A stretch of 64,000 nucleotides of DNA, from contig NC_092582.1 in assembly GCF_037975245.1 (NCBI RefSeq), positions 14,796,077 through 14,860,076 of the forward strand, read 5' to 3'. Numbering within the stretch: the first letter of the stretch is position 1; the number at the start of each line of letters is the position of its first letter. Origin of the DNA: Apostichopus japonicus (lineage: Eukaryota > Echinodermata > Holothuroidea > Aspidochirotida > Stichopodidae). The notes beneath the pieces are model-generated. The model was not told the origin of the DNA and searched no databases. It was given only the letters and a program-made list of their open reading frames with translations. Below, piece after piece: positions 35,023 to 48,455 of this stretch. Position numbers and translations under genes: made by a program.

Positions 35023-38000
35023 AATAGATTTGTTATAAAAAAAAAAGAACGTATTTTTCAATTTTTTGGGAAGATCAGTTGTCAGTATAATACAGTTTAA
35101 ACACTCTCTGTTACAGTGAATGTCATACACACAGCATTTCCGTACGGAGAACAAAAAACAACCACAAATCTATAAGACAGATCTAATTGTCATGACCAAC
35201 TTCCACAAACTTCTACGACAAATTCTCATTTCATTTGGGAGATATCACAGATTTAGTGTTGCGTCACAGCATCATCGGAACACATGTGTTTCAGTTTATA
35301 TTTGTCTTTGTTTATTACAAGGTTTCTTATCTGTAATGGAACAGTTTGAAAATATTGAGTCTCAGTCTTTTATGACCTAATGATTGCATCGGATTTCAGG
35401 CATCAACACATGTAGTCTCATTCTACCTTGAAAGCACGAACAAAAATCAAAGAGAAAGTAAAAGGATTCAGGTCCTATAGTGACGAACTCACAGATTTTA
35501 AAATTACTGCTCCCAGATACCACTATAGATATCTCCCAAACGAAAAATGACAGTGTGTACAGGCTGTCTAAGGGTACTGTAAGCTCATAACGATCTCTGT
35601 CATTGTAAGCCAGAGATGATGGTTGTCTTTGTGTCCCCTTTTAAAGGAACTCTTAACAGAAGCGAAAGGTAGTATCGCTCGAACGAGCCAACTTTGAGTG
35701 AAGAATGCCTTCAGGCTAAAGGCGTGCCTATAAAAGTCTTTTTAAGCTTTTGAAGTTCTTGACTATTTAATCATATCTAGCAATATTAGTATCACCTTAT
35801 ATAAATAGTCCATACAAAACGGTATAATTTGTGATTGAAGCAAGGCTGTGATATGGCACTGTTGACCTACTTACCGTTTTTTTCCCTACTGTCACAACAA
35901 AATTCGTCGATCAGAATGAACGGAAATTTCGCTTTTGTAAGATGGAACGATAATTTAGTACGTTTAAACTGCCGTTATGAATAATCTCTCCCATGTAAAC
36001 GGTCAGTCCCCAACAAGAGAGTTAATGAGCTAAGAGAGCAGTTTTCTTGTAGCCCGCCCCTAAAATTTGGTCAGACGATGAAATTTCGCGAAACTGCTTG
36101 AGACTTACCCCTCTGGTTTAAAAGTGTCAATAATGCAAAAAAGGGCGTTTCTTGCCACCATAACGCGGTAAGTTTAATCCAAAAACATTTATTTTTCGTA
36201 ATAAAGCAGTACAATTTTTTATTTTCGTCTAACTTTCTGATAAATCTCCATTTAATTTGGCGCCTTTTTTCATGGCTCCAAAAAGTGCCGTTAAATTTGC
36301 CGTGAACTTGACTTCGTTACAGGAGAAAAAATGCACATTTTTAGTAAAAGTGGCTAGATTAGACTATGCTCTTTATATTGATACCAAATTTGCGATTGGA
36401 AATGCACTAGTCTTGTCAATAATCAACGTACTAACTTACGGCAAAACACAGCGTTATTTAATACAGATGTTAGGACCAGGGAGTTGTTATGGAAGCAGAA
36501 ATGCTCATCTTCTTTCAACTCATTATTCAAGCTACGTGGATGAAGTGTAGCCTTGGAAAAAAATACCTCACCGTAACCACGGCAAAATACCACCCCTTTT
36601 CCATGGTAAACTGTGGTACAATACCACAATTTGACTGGGGTATTTTGGTCCTATAAATGCGGTTTACCACAGATTTACTATAGTACCAGATCACAATTTA
36701 CCATGGTTTTTATCACTTTCTTTTTCATATTCACCATGGTTTTATCTCAAATTTGCCCCATGTGTACTATGGCATTACCATAGTTTTACCCTAATTAACC
36801 ACAATTTTACCCTATAGCTATACCAAAGTTTTACCCGAATGGTTTTAACCTAATTGTACCACATGTTTTACCCTTACCAGAGTTGTATCCCAATTGCACA
36901 ACAGTTTTCCCTACGTCTTAATTATAATCAGCACACCATAAGTCATACCTTAAATTTCACAGTGGTGGATTGTATCATAATTGGGTTAGTTGAAACATAC
37001 AACAGAGCAGCTCATACTGTATGTCATGATGTCGTATGTATATTATAGCATACTATTTTATATGCACAAGATTTGGTCCATAAGCTGCAGTCAAAACATG
37101 CATGACAACATATAAAGGCTAAACAGTTTTACAGTATATGGTATGTACAGTTTTAGTCAAGTAAAATAAGTATGTGCCATAATTTTATCCCATAGGACTA
37201 CTGTGGCAAATTTACCATGTGTTACCCCAATTTAACCATAGTTAACCGCTGTAAGACTAGGGTACATTTTTCTGCTGGGAGCACAGATACATATTTTCTT
37301 ATATCTTATATAGGGTGATATATTTCTGTAGGTTTCATTTCTCAGGTTCATGTACTTTTTAACTGTTGGACCAAACTTTCTTGTCAATCCTGGCCTTCCA
37401 TTTAAACATTCAGTCCTACTGCGCGCTTTACCTCAAGTCTTTTCATAGTGTTTAAGCTTACTAAAACTTACTAAACCTTACTAAACTTACTAAAATTGTA
37501 CGATCTCATTAAAGTTAAGCTTGCATTATTTGCCTACAAGACCTGGAATGGATTACTACCAGCTGCCTTTGACTATTCTTTAACCAGTAACAGAGATGTA
37601 CATAATCATAACACGAGGCATGCTAATCATGCCCACTATAATCTCTACAATACCACCATTGGAACTTTAAGCCTACAAAACCGTGCAACAAAAACAAGGA
37701 ATCTTCTAACGATTTAAAGAGTAAAAGGTCAGTCACATCCTTTAAGAAGTGGTTATGTAAGGAAATAATAGCTAGTGACCGACTACTACCAAATTATACA
37801 TGTATTTAATTACTATATATATAATGAACATTTAATTTGTATTTATATTTATGTATATGTGTTTACATATTTTTCTTTTCTTTCTTCAGGGAGTCTTCCA
37901 CACTGTTGAGCTTTTAAGCTTTATGGAAGACTTCCCTCCACTTTGTACTTTTGTGGAAAAACAAATAAATAAATGAAAGCTATGTTCTGTTGTCTTGTTA

Positions 38001-38210
38001 TTATTCTCTAACAGTTTTACGTATCAATGTTTTATGTAATATGAACGAGAAATAGAGTGGCAACCACTGTCTTTTTAGTGGGTGAGGTAGAGTTTGTCTG
38101 GCTATTTTTAGCCCAAACTGCCCTCTCAGGTGTCATATTTCATTTCCTGTTGTGTAACATGCATGTTTCCACGAAACTAGTTATGATTGAAAATATACCC
38201 AGTAGTATAT
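35023..38210. repeat. Segmental duplication module C2
   Basis: Near-identical to C1, offset about 17.22 kb, including the 97-codon frame (36257-36550), the TTTTACC-rich tract and the non-LTR 3' end. Confidence 0.85.
37496..37975 (+). mobile_element. 5'-truncated non-LTR retrotransposon 3' end, C2 copy
   Basis: Same fragment as in C1, with the tail AACAAATAAATAAATGAAAG. The tail length differs from C1 as expected of an unstable A-rich tail. Confidence 0.7.
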
Positions 38211-40153
38211 TGTTATCGTTGATATGACGCTATTCGATGTTGTGTATCATATTTAAACTGATATATGCCGATTTAGAGGTCTGCTTTATTGGTTCCAATT
38301 AAAGAAAGCTATAGCTAGGAGAGTTTTGTGATTACGTAATCGACCTGCCACAGTAGCAACTCCACCTCAGGCTATACAGTGAAGGATGCTGAAAATGCAT
38401 ATTTTGTAACTTCAGCCCACAAAGTCACACAATGGGTGATAAAATTAGGTAAAAAACTTACACAGTTTTCAATGAAAACTAACAGTTTACATTAGCTTTG
38501 TTCAATACAAATTTTATTGCAATACTTTAAAAGGCCATTATAACTTGCTAATTATTTAGTTATATTGATAGCTACCTAATACATGACTTGTCAGAAGAAT
38601 TAAAGAAAACTCAACACCGAACATTCAAGAAACAACGACATCTGGAATTAAAGAAATATATAACATAGAACTTCTTTGCTAACCATAACATATGTCATAT
38701 AGTAAATCATACTTTAAGAATGAAAGCACTGCGTAAAAATGTTTTTCTATCAATCTATATAGGTTGAAGGCTCCGAATTATCATTGTTGTCGGAAAAGTA
38801 AGATTCAGTCATTTTATAGCTACCATATCACGATCAAATTTGTATTGTTGTGACTATAGGGTGTTTCTATTTATACACGTACATGCTCTTATATAGGATA
38901 AATCGAACAAACGTTTAGATATATTAACATATTGCATGTTACTGGTTACGGATAATAAACCACTCAAATGTTAACATATATCTAAGTTGATTTAACGTAA
39001 GATCATTTTATGCATACACAATTCAAATATTATAATAATATAAATGTAGGTTGCTTTGTTTTAATAAAATTTGTTTACTGCTTCCACCAGTCAACTCATT
39101 ACAGTGATAAACATTTTTATATAAGAATGACATAAAAATGGATAACATCGAAAAAATAGAGTTAAAATGTCTTTGAGAAGTCATAAAAATGATTAACTGC
39201 TTCAAAAACAACAACAGTAAACAATAACAACGGGTACTTGATAACGTTTAACTATATATGCTATAATCGGATAATTTGTATGCTTACACTATTCAACCCA
39301 TTTAGAATAACATAACTGTTGTGTAAAGAATGCAATACAACATCTGATGACATAGGTATAAAGTTAACCACGACTTTGTCGTATTTATAAAAACAAATTT
39401 CACCTTGTGTAAACTTGTTATACACAACAAAAGAAAATCAAATCATGTATTCAACATTATCTTTAACTAAAAGGCATTCTTAACAAGAAAATACCATTTA
39501 CTCCCAATAAATCAAATCAGTAAGAACTTGTTTACACTATAAGGGCGTCGAATATATACATAATGAAAAGAGTTTTGTATATGTCCTTTCTATTGCCTCC
39601 AAACTTTTACCGTAGGGTGAAAATGTACGAAAAGGTTTAGTCATTGAAATCATTCAAAGTAGACATTTACAACCTTAGGAGTTTAATTTTTATGTGAAAT
39701 CTTCATTAGATGGCAATTGCTTGAGAGTATAACAATAACTTAACGAGAATCCTTGAACGGTATCCGTCCAAAATGAAGCCAATACGGTAACTTATTGGAT
39801 TATGCTGACGAAGTCGAGACCGATAGGTCTTTCGGATATGCCAAAGAAATAATAAGTAAATAAAGTAATATAAAGCTTCCTGTAATCGAGTGTAATACTT
39901 TATATGTTCATACATTTGTCCTATAGCAAAAAAAACTTTGGGGTTACGATATCAAAATGTGCTGTACTCTTGTCATGAAATTATCAGATATTGGATTTAA
40001 TTGTGGAGGAAAACCTGCATTAATTGTATTATACATCATTATTTTACAACATAATGGACATTCGAATAATCCAGGATTCGGAAATCCAATTGTTTCACTA
40101 CTCTTTCCATTCAATACGCTCAGTTTAAGAAGGACGTATGAATTGAACAAGGC

Positions 40154-41053
40154 TTATGTAAAAACTCCCTCAGAACTGTGTATTTCCTTTCTACAGAGTG
40201 GGCATAAACTTCTTTCTCCTTCCAGTGCAAACTGTGCAGCACATTCAACACATGCGCATAAATGTTTGCAAGGAAAATATACAACACTTTTTTCTCTTTC
40301 CAAACAGACGACACATCTCTCGGTCTCCTCCGTACTCAACAAAGAAAAAATGAATCCAAATAGTTTGAGTGTTGCATTCTGACATGGGAGTAGTGTAATC
40401 TTCCACACTGTTTCAACACAGCGTAGCAGTATCGGTTCCAATTGCTTTGAATACCTTTGCAGTACTTCTTGCCTTTTACTGTAGCTTTCGTACAATAGTA
40501 TCACAATACAAACAATGACTCCACAGCCAAACATTAATTCAGCGGTTTTAAGGAACGCCGACAAGTTTGAATCAGCTACGGTATCAGCACTTGAAGTGTA
40601 TCGACCACTTTGTAATTCAAACACGAAACTCTTTAGTACACGATCAATAATCATGCAAAAAGCGCTGAAAATATGGGTAAGAAGTAGAACTACCACATAG
40701 AAAATCGTTAGTAGCAGGTAGCAAAATAATTTCAAAACATTTAACGCAAGGCCATATGATTTCCAGGCTGTCGTTAAACCTACGCTAAACATACACAAAC
40801 CTAAGAAAACATCACCATACCGCACTGGTGTTAGTATCTGAGAACTAAAGACAGCTACTGTGAAGAAAATACAGCTTACTGTAATACTTTTAATACAGGA
40901 AGTCAGAAATACCACGGTTCTTGAAGTGAAGGAACCAGTAGGCTCCAGCTTTGAGTAATTACGAAATTCTGTAGCGAACAAAAACACATCAACACTGGTA
41001 GATGCTACCATAGCCAAGTACAGTATGCCTGTCATATTTCTGGGCAACTTCAT
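40154..41053 (-). CDS. RNF26-like multi-pass membrane RING E3 ligase, copy 4
   Basis: 299 aa, single exon, nearly identical to copy 1 (differences include Val110Phe, Thr181Val and Lys246Arg just before the RING). All zinc ligands, R288 and F298 are present. The near-identity contrasts with the larger differences to copies 2, 3 and 5 and points to recent conversion or exchange with copy 1. Confidence 0.85.
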   Translation of the reverse strand: MKLPRNMTGILYLAMVASTSVDVFLFATEFRNYSKLEPTGSFTSRTVVFLTSCIKSITVSCIFFTVAVFSSQILTPVRYGDVFLGLCMFSVGLTTAWKSYGLALNVLKLFCYLLLTIFYVVVLLLTHIFSAFCMIIDRVLKSFVFELQSGRYTSSADTVADSNLSAFLKTAELMFGCGVIVCIVILLYESYSKRQEVLQRYSKQLEPILLRCVETVWKITLLPCQNATLKLFGFIFSLLSTEETERCVVCLEREKSVVYFPCKHLCACVECAAQFALEGERSLCPLCRKEIHSSEGVFT

Positions 41054-41268
41054 GTTAGTTTTGCTTCAGCGTACAATAGACGGTTCTGAAAGTTTTTGAA
41101 TATGTGGCAGACAGTGTTTATAGTACTGAAAATGTTGTGTATCCTACATTAATTGGTCTTTATAGAAATTGATATCAAGATCGGTGAAATGTAAACTTTG
41201 GCCGGTGGTCTACGTCTGTTAATAGCAGCTTCCAAGTTAAGAGTCATGCACGATCTACTTCCGTTTCT
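41054..41268 (-). promoter_or_regulatory. Promoter of RING gene 4
   Basis: TATAAA at 41117-41122, 64 bp before the ATG. Conserved AGAAACGGAAGT at 41257-41268. Confidence 0.58.
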
Positions 41269-42721
41269 AAGTGAATCTCAGTGTCCCCTGTCGCTAATTA
41301 TTTCTTTGGAAGAAGCTGTAGTATGACTCCTCGCTATGAATACAAAAAAATAATAGAATGAAAAGAAGACAATTTTTTCAATGCATTAATTGAATGTTTA
41401 TTCAGATGTTTTTCTTTTTCGTTTTAACAGGTCTGGAACCCTCGCTATGGCAAAATGTGCTATAATGTACAATGCTATAGCTTTACAAGTTACAATCAAT
41501 TTATTATGTGTAAAAGAACCAAGTTACTACAAACTTGCCAGTGCAACAGACCAATGCATTACATATGTGAGGCATTGACCATTGCGTATAAAGTTAAAAT
41601 AGTAACTATATAAATTCTGTTTCGACTGAGCCATTTTGCGTTGAAAAATTGCATAATATTTTAAGAATACGCCACATTAGTTACTCCAGTCATACTTTAA
41701 AATGTTGTTTGAGGACATGCATATAGTAAAGTATATCATGTCTGTATATATCAATACATACAAAATAGCCTTGAACTGTATAGCTGTCCAAGAACGTTGA
41801 CAAAATGTAAGACACAAATACTAAAATTCACAGGCTGCTTCTCGGTATCATTCCTTGGAAAAAAATAAATAAAAAATGTCAACAGTGAGTTGTTTTGTCT
41901 TTATCACACTCGTTGCGATCCATGTCATTATTAAGCACCATGAAGTACCATAGTAACCAGTTCTGTGATGGTTTGATATGTAAGGAAAAAATTGCCCGCC
42001 ATTTTGGAAATTCTAATAGCTAGTGCCGTATTTTCAGGGCAGTGGAGCATGCATTCACATGTGTAATATAAAATAACGTAACATAACATGTGGATTATCA
42101 GGATAACTACAGTATAGTACCTTAGCATTCTAAAAATATCAAACGAGGTAATGTTCAAGTTAAAATGTAAACAGTACTTACAATTAATGAAGATTCAATG
42201 TTAATTAGTGCACGGTATGATTGCAATCGCATCCTGTAATTAATGTATACACATTATAGTTATATACTGCACTATAGGCCTATACTGATTCATACATACG
42301 ACTATACATACTAGATAATATCTGAGCTATATAGGGGGAAATCCAAATTCCTTCATGCTATTGCCTTAGTTCACACCGGACTGTAATCGTGCAAATATTT
42401 ACACATGATTCAGGCTAGGTCATGCATCAATGATTTTATTCGAACGTTTCTATTCAAAAATTTAGTTTGCACAACTTTATAGATGAGCAGTTATACTGTA
42501 CGTAGGTTACTTAGGATATATCACAAGAACTTGCTCCAGTAAAGAATAAGCCTTAAAGCAAACTTTTCAACAATTTACACAATCTGGCAACCGTATAGGC
42601 CAATGTGCTACGCAAAGACAAAGACAAGTAGTATAGTAAAGAAGTTTAACCCCTGATCGACCTGGCGAGAGGTCTTGCGGTATGGCGGGCCATCAGTCTC
42701 AAATCATGGGAGATCGTCTTA

Positions 42722-42850
42722 TACCGATTTAAATCGACATATACCAGTTTCCTTCGACTTATATCAGTTTCCAGCAGCTGAAATTGACTTCTAACGATTT
42801 AAATCGATGATATGTAGAATGAAACTGGTATATGTCGATTTAAATCGGTA
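42722..42850. repeat. Foldback element with perfect 30-bp arms at a duplication breakpoint
   Basis: Arms 42722-42751 and 42821-42850 are perfect inverted repeats (TACCGATTTAAATCGACATA at the outer end). Each arm contains the smaller palindrome CGATTTAAATCG. It lies between the end of B4 and the start of C'. Confidence 0.85.
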
Positions 42851-42854
42851 GACG

Positions 42855-43690
42855 TACACATGTAGTCTCATTTTACCTTGAAAGCACGAACAGAAAACAA
42901 AGAGAAAGCAAAAGGATTCAGGTCCTATAGTGACGAACTCACAGATTTTAAAATTACAGCTCCCAGATACCACTAAGATATCTCCCAAACGAAAAAGACA
43001 GTGTGTACAGGGTACTTTCTAAGGGTAATGTCAGTTCATAACGATCTCTGGCATTGTAAGCCAGAGATGATAGTAACTGTTGTCTTTGTATTCCCTTTTA
43101 CAGGAACTATAAACAGAAGCAAAAGGAAGTATCGCTCGAACGAGCCAACTTTGAGTGATGAATGCCTTCAGGTTAGAGGAGTGCCTATAAAAGTCTCATG
43201 GAGCTTTTGAAGTCCTTGACTATTTCATCATGTCTAGCAATATTAGTATCACCTTATATAAATAGTCCATACAAAATGCATGATAATTTTTGACATAATT
43301 TGTGGTTGAAGCAAGGCTGTGATATGGCACTGTTGACCTACTTACAGTTTTTTTTTCTCTACTGTCATAAACAAGATTCGTTGATCAGAATGAACGGAAA
43401 TTTCGCTTTGGTAAGTTCGAACAATGATCGAACTTCTGACCAAAGACTTCCCTCCACTTTGTACTTTTGTGGAAAAACAAATACTTTTCTTACAGTTTAC
43501 GTCTTAATGTTTTATGTAATATGAACGAGAAATAGAGTGGCAACCACTGTCTTTTTAGTGGGTGAAGAACAGTTTGTCTGGCTATTTTAAAGCCAAAATG
43601 CCCTCTCATGTGTCATATATGATTGCCTGTTGTATAACATGCATGTTTCTACGAAACTAGTTATGATTGAAAATATTCCCAGTAAAAAGG
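42855..43690. repeat. Module C', internally deleted copy of C
   Basis: Matches the first part of C1 (from about 18175 to 18720), then jumps at about 43440 to the 3' end of the non-LTR fragment and the C1 end (about 20715-20990). Roughly 2 kb is missing. No gene seen. Confidence 0.8.
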
Positions 43691-43810
43691 CCCCTGTCTC
43701 GATACCATCAGGCTCCATCGGCTGATTACTAGCAACCCCGTGTACAGTTTTAGGAGGGTGAATTTGAAAGGGCACTGGAAGAGCTTTGACTCTTTGCAGT
43801 GGCAGGGCTT

Positions 43811-43814
<4 letters not shown>

Positions 43815-43874
<60 letters not shown>
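43815..43874. repeat. (AT)n microsatellite at the C'/B5 junction
   Basis: About 30 AT units, preceded by GCAGTGGCAGGGCTTGTACT, a sequence that recurs at 51329-51345. Confidence 0.95.
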
Positions 43875-43876
<2 letters not shown>

Positions 43877-46059
43877 AATTTAAATTGGTATTTGTCAATA
43901 TAAATCGGCATATGTCAACCAAAATATACAAATACCGATTTAAATTGACTTATACCATTTTAAATGGATATACCATTGATTTGCCCAAGAACATATTTGA
44001 TATAAAGTTTCAGGAATGATTGTCAAACTTTTCTGTATTCAAGATATACCAAGTTCAGGTTCAAAAAAACGTGTAACCTTCAAGTTATGTGCTTGTTATG
44101 TTCACCGGAATTTGGTTAGACTTTGGTAACTGCGGAGCTTTCAATCATTCTCGAAATCGTTGATATGATGTTAATCGATGTTGTGTATATATTTAAACTG
44201 ATATATGCCGATTTCAAGACCTACTTTATTGGATCCAATTAAAGAACGATATAGCTAGGAAAGTTTTGTGATTACGTAATCGACGGTCGTAACTCGACCT
44301 CGGGCTCTACAGTGAAGGATCCTAAAATTGCAAATTTTGTAACTTAGCCCACAAAAGTCACACAATGGGTGATAAAATTAGGTAAAAACTTACACATTTT
44401 TCAATGAAAACTAACAGTTTACATTAGCTTTGTTCAATTCAAATTTTATTTCAATGCATTAAAAGGCCACTAACTTGCTAATTATTTAGTAATATCGATT
44501 GCTACCCAATTCATGACTTGTCAGAAGAAGTAAAGAAAACTCAACACCGAACATTAAAGAAACAATGAAATCTGGAATTTAAGAAATATATAACATAGAA
44601 CTTCTTTGCTAACCATAACATATGTCATATAGTAAATCATACTGTAAGAATGAAAGCACTACTACGTTAAAATGTTGTCAATCATTCTTTATAGACTCAC
44701 GTCTCCGGATTGTCATTGTTGTCGGAAAAGTAAGATTCACACCATTTCATAGCTACCATATCACGATCAAGTTTGTATTGTGGTGATTATAGGGTGCTTC
44801 TATTTACACCCGTTCATGCTCTAATAGGATAACTCGAACACAATTTTCGATTTATTAACATAATGCATGTTACAGGTCTTAGATAATAAACCACTCAATG
44901 TTGACATAAATCTAGGTTGCTTTAACGAAATATTCTTTTATGCATACACAATTCAAATATTAGAATAATATATATGTAGGTTGCTTTGTTTTAATGAAGA
45001 TTTTTTACTGCTTACACCAGTCAACTCATTACAGTGTTAAACACTTTTATAGAAGTCATAAAAATGATTAACTGCTTCAAAAACAACAACAGAAAAAACA
45101 ATAACGGCGGATATACTTGATAACGTTATACTATATATGCAAAAAAAAAAAAAACATACACACGATCCTATTGAATATTTGTTATGCTTACACTATTCAA
45201 CCCAGAATAACAGAACTGTTATGTAAAGAATGCAATAAAACATCTGATGACATAGGTATAAACCATAACCACGACTTTGTCGTATTTGTAAAAAACAAAC
45301 AAATTTCACCTTGTGTAAGTGTGTTACACACCACAAAAGAAAATCAATTCATGTATTCAAACATTATCTGTAACTAAAAGGCATTCTTAACAATGAAATA
45401 CCATTTACTCCGAATAAATCAAATCAGTAAGAACTTGTTTGCAATGTAAGGGTGTAGTATATACACATAATGAAAACAGTTTTGTAGGTCCTTTCTACTG
45501 CCTCATAAACGTTTACCGTGGGGTGGAAGTGTACGAAAAGGTTTAGTCATTGAAATCATTCAAAGTAGACATTGACAACATTAACAGTTAAATTTAAACG
45601 ATGTGAAATCTCCATTAGATGGCAATTGTTTGAGAGAATAAAAATAACTTAACGAAACTCCTTGAACGGTATCCGTCCAAAATGAAGCCAATACGGTAAC
45701 TTATTGGATTATGCTGACAAAGTCGAAACCGATAGGTCTTTCGGATATGCCAAAGAAATAATAAGTGATAAAGTAATATAAATCTTCCTGTATAATCGAG
45801 TGTAATACTTTATATGTTCATACATTTGTCCTATAGCAAAACAACTTTGCGGTTACGATATCAAAATGTGCTGTACTATTTTCATGGAATTATCAAATAT
45901 TGAATTTGTGGTGGAAAACCTGCATTAATTGTATTATACATTATTATTTTACAACATAATGGAAATTCGAATAATCCAGGATTCGGATAATCCAATTGTT
46001 TCACTACTCTGTCCATTTAATACGCTCAGTTTAAGACGGACGTATGAATTGAACAAACG

Positions 46060-46971
46060 TTATGTATAAACTGCCACAGAACTGTCTATTTCGTTTCTAC
46101 AGAGTGGACATAAACGTATATCTCTTTGCCGTGCTAACTGTGCATCACATTCAGCACATACGCATAAATGTTTGCAAGGAAAATATACAATACTTTTTTC
46201 ACTTACAAAACAGATGACACATTTCTCGGTCTTCTCCGTATTCAACAAAGATAAAATGAATGTAACTTGTTTGAGTATTGCATTCTGACATGGGAGTGGT
46301 ATAAACTTCAACACTGTTTTAACACAGCGTAGCAGTTTCGGTTTTAATTGCTTTGAATACCTTTCCAGGTGTGTTAATACTTCTGTCTTTTTACTGTAGC
46401 TTTTGTATAATAGTAGCATAATACCAACAACCATTCCCAGACCAAACAGTATTTCAGCGGTTTTAAGGCACATCGACAAGTTTGAATGTCCAGCTACGGT
46501 ATCAGCCCTTGACTTGTATCGACCACTTTGTAATTCAGGCACGATACTCTTTAGTACACGATCGATAGTCATGCTAAAAACGATGAAAATACGAGTAATA
46601 AGTAAAACTACCACATAGAAAATCGATAATAGCAGGAAGAAAACTAATTTCAAAACATTTAATACAAGACCATGTAATTTCCAGGATGTCGGTAAACCTA
46701 CACTAAACATACAAAAACCTAAGAAAACATCATAATACCGATATGGTATTAGCATCTGAGAACTAAAGACAGCTACTGTGAAGAAAATACAGCTAAGCGC
46801 AATACTTCTAAAACAGGAAATCAGAAATACCACGGTTCTTGAAAAGAAGGAAACAGTAGGCTCCAGCATTGAGTACTCAAGAAATTCTATAACAAACAAA
46901 AACACATCAACACTGGTAGATGCTACCATAGCCAAGTACAGTATGCCTGTCATTTTTCCGGACAGCTCCAT
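46060..46971 (-). CDS. RNF26-like multi-pass membrane RING E3 ligase, copy 5
   Basis: 303 aa, single exon, the most divergent copy, starting MELSGKMTG. Membrane segments are conserved in position but differ in sequence (for example FFLLLSIFYVVVLLITRIF for segment 4). The linker has the longer THLERYSKQL form. RING: CVICFVSEKSIVYFPC, then KHLCVCAECDAQL and CPLCR with Tyr at +11. All zinc ligands are kept despite the overall divergence, which argues for continued selection on ligase function. Confidence 0.84.
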   Translation of the reverse strand: MELSGKMTGILYLAMVASTSVDVFLFVIEFLEYSMLEPTVSFFSRTVVFLISCFRSIALSCIFFTVAVFSSQMLIPYRYYDVFLGFCMFSVGLPTSWKLHGLVLNVLKLVFFLLLSIFYVVVLLITRIFIVFSMTIDRVLKSIVPELQSGRYKSRADTVAGHSNLSMCLKTAEILFGLGMVVGIMLLLYKSYSKKTEVLTHLERYSKQLKPKLLRCVKTVLKFIPLPCQNAILKQVTFILSLLNTEKTEKCVICFVSEKSIVYFPCKHLCVCAECDAQLARQRDIRLCPLCRNEIDSSVAVYT

Positions 46972-47164
46972 GTTAGCTTTGCGTCAGCGTACAATAGATG
47001 GTTCTGAAAGTTTTTGAATATGTGGTAGATGGTGTTTATAGTACTGAAAATGTTGTATCCTACATTAATAGGTCTTTATAGATATTGATATCAAGATCGG
47101 TGAAATGGTCTACGTCTGTCAATAGCAGCTTCCAAGTTAAGAGTCACGGTCTACTTCCGTTTCT
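46972..47164 (-). promoter_or_regulatory. Promoter of RING gene 5
   Basis: TATAAA at 47035-47040, again 64 bp before the ATG. AGAAACGGAAGT at 47153-47164 is kept although nearby bases were lost. Confidence 0.58.
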
Positions 47165-48455
47165 AAGAGAATCTCAGTGTCCCCTGTCGCTAATTATTTC
47201 TTTGGAAGAAGCTGTATTATGATTCCTCGCTATGAATACAAAACAAAATAATATTATAAAAAGAAGACAATTTTTTTCAATGCATTATTGAATTTTCATT
47301 CAGATGTTTTTCTTTTTCGTTTTAACAGGTCTGGAACCCTCCCTATGGCAACATATGCTAATATACAATGTTATAGCCCTACATGCAAGCTACAATCAAT
47401 TTATTTTGCGTTGAAAAATTGCATAATATTTTAAGAACATGCTGCATAGTTACTACAGTCATACTTTAAAATGTTGTTTGAGGACATGCATATAGTTAAG
47501 TATATCATGTCTGTATATCAATACATACAAAATAGCCTTGAACTGTATAGTCCAAGAACGTTGACAAAATGTAAGACACAAATACTAAAATTCACAGGCT
47601 GCTTCTCGGTATTATTCCTTAGAAAAAAGAAAGAAAAAAAAACGTCAACAGTGAGTTGTTTTGTCTTTGTCACACTCGTTGCGATCCATATCATTATTAA
47701 GCACCATAGTAGCCAGTTCTGTGATGGTTTGATATGTGAATATATAATTGCCCGCCATATTGGAAATTCCAATAGCTATAGTGCCGTATTTTCAGAGCAG
47801 TGGAGCATGCATTCATATGTGTACTTACCATAGCATAAAATAACGTAACATAACATAACATGTGGATAATCAGGATAACTACAGTATAGTACCTTAGCAT
47901 TCTGAAAATATCAAACGAGGTAATTTTCAAGTTATAATGTACAGTACTTACAATTAATGAAGATTCAATGTTAAGTGCACGGTATGCTTGCAATCGCATC
48001 CTGCAATGTATACACATTATGCTATACTGCACTATAGGCATATACTGATTCATACATATACGACTATACGTACTAGATAATATCTGAGCTATATATAGAT
48101 TAGGGGGGAAATCCAAATTCCGTCATGCTATTGCCTTAGTTCACACCGGACTGTAATCGTACAAATATTAACACATGATTCAGGCTAGGTCATGCATCAA
48201 TGATTTTATTCGAACGTTTCTATTCAAAATTTTAGTTTGCACAACTTTATAGATGTACAGTTATACTGTATGTAGGGTACTTAGGATATATCACAAGAAC
48301 TTGCTCCAGTAAAGAATAAGCCTTAAAGCAAACTTTTCAACAATTTACACAATCTGGCAACCGTTTAGGCCTATGTGTTACGCACAGACTTACACCCACC
48401 TAAGTAGTAGTAAAGAAGTTTAACCCCTGATCGACCTCGCGAGAGGTCCTGCGGG

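Larger units (their letters stand above)
38211..42680. repeat. Segmental duplication module B4 (holds RING gene 4)
   Basis: Fourth B module. The left 400 bp resemble B2, the stretch from about 38.65 to 41.25 kb is nearly identical to B1, and the right part again differs from B1. It ends at the GACCTG-GCGA-GAGGTC hairpin, after which homology stops. Confidence 0.85.
43876..48455. repeat. Segmental duplication module B5 (holds RING gene 5)
   Basis: The most diverged B module. It lacks about 130 bp around 47400 that the others have. No second gene is supportable in the flanks. Confidence 0.85.
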
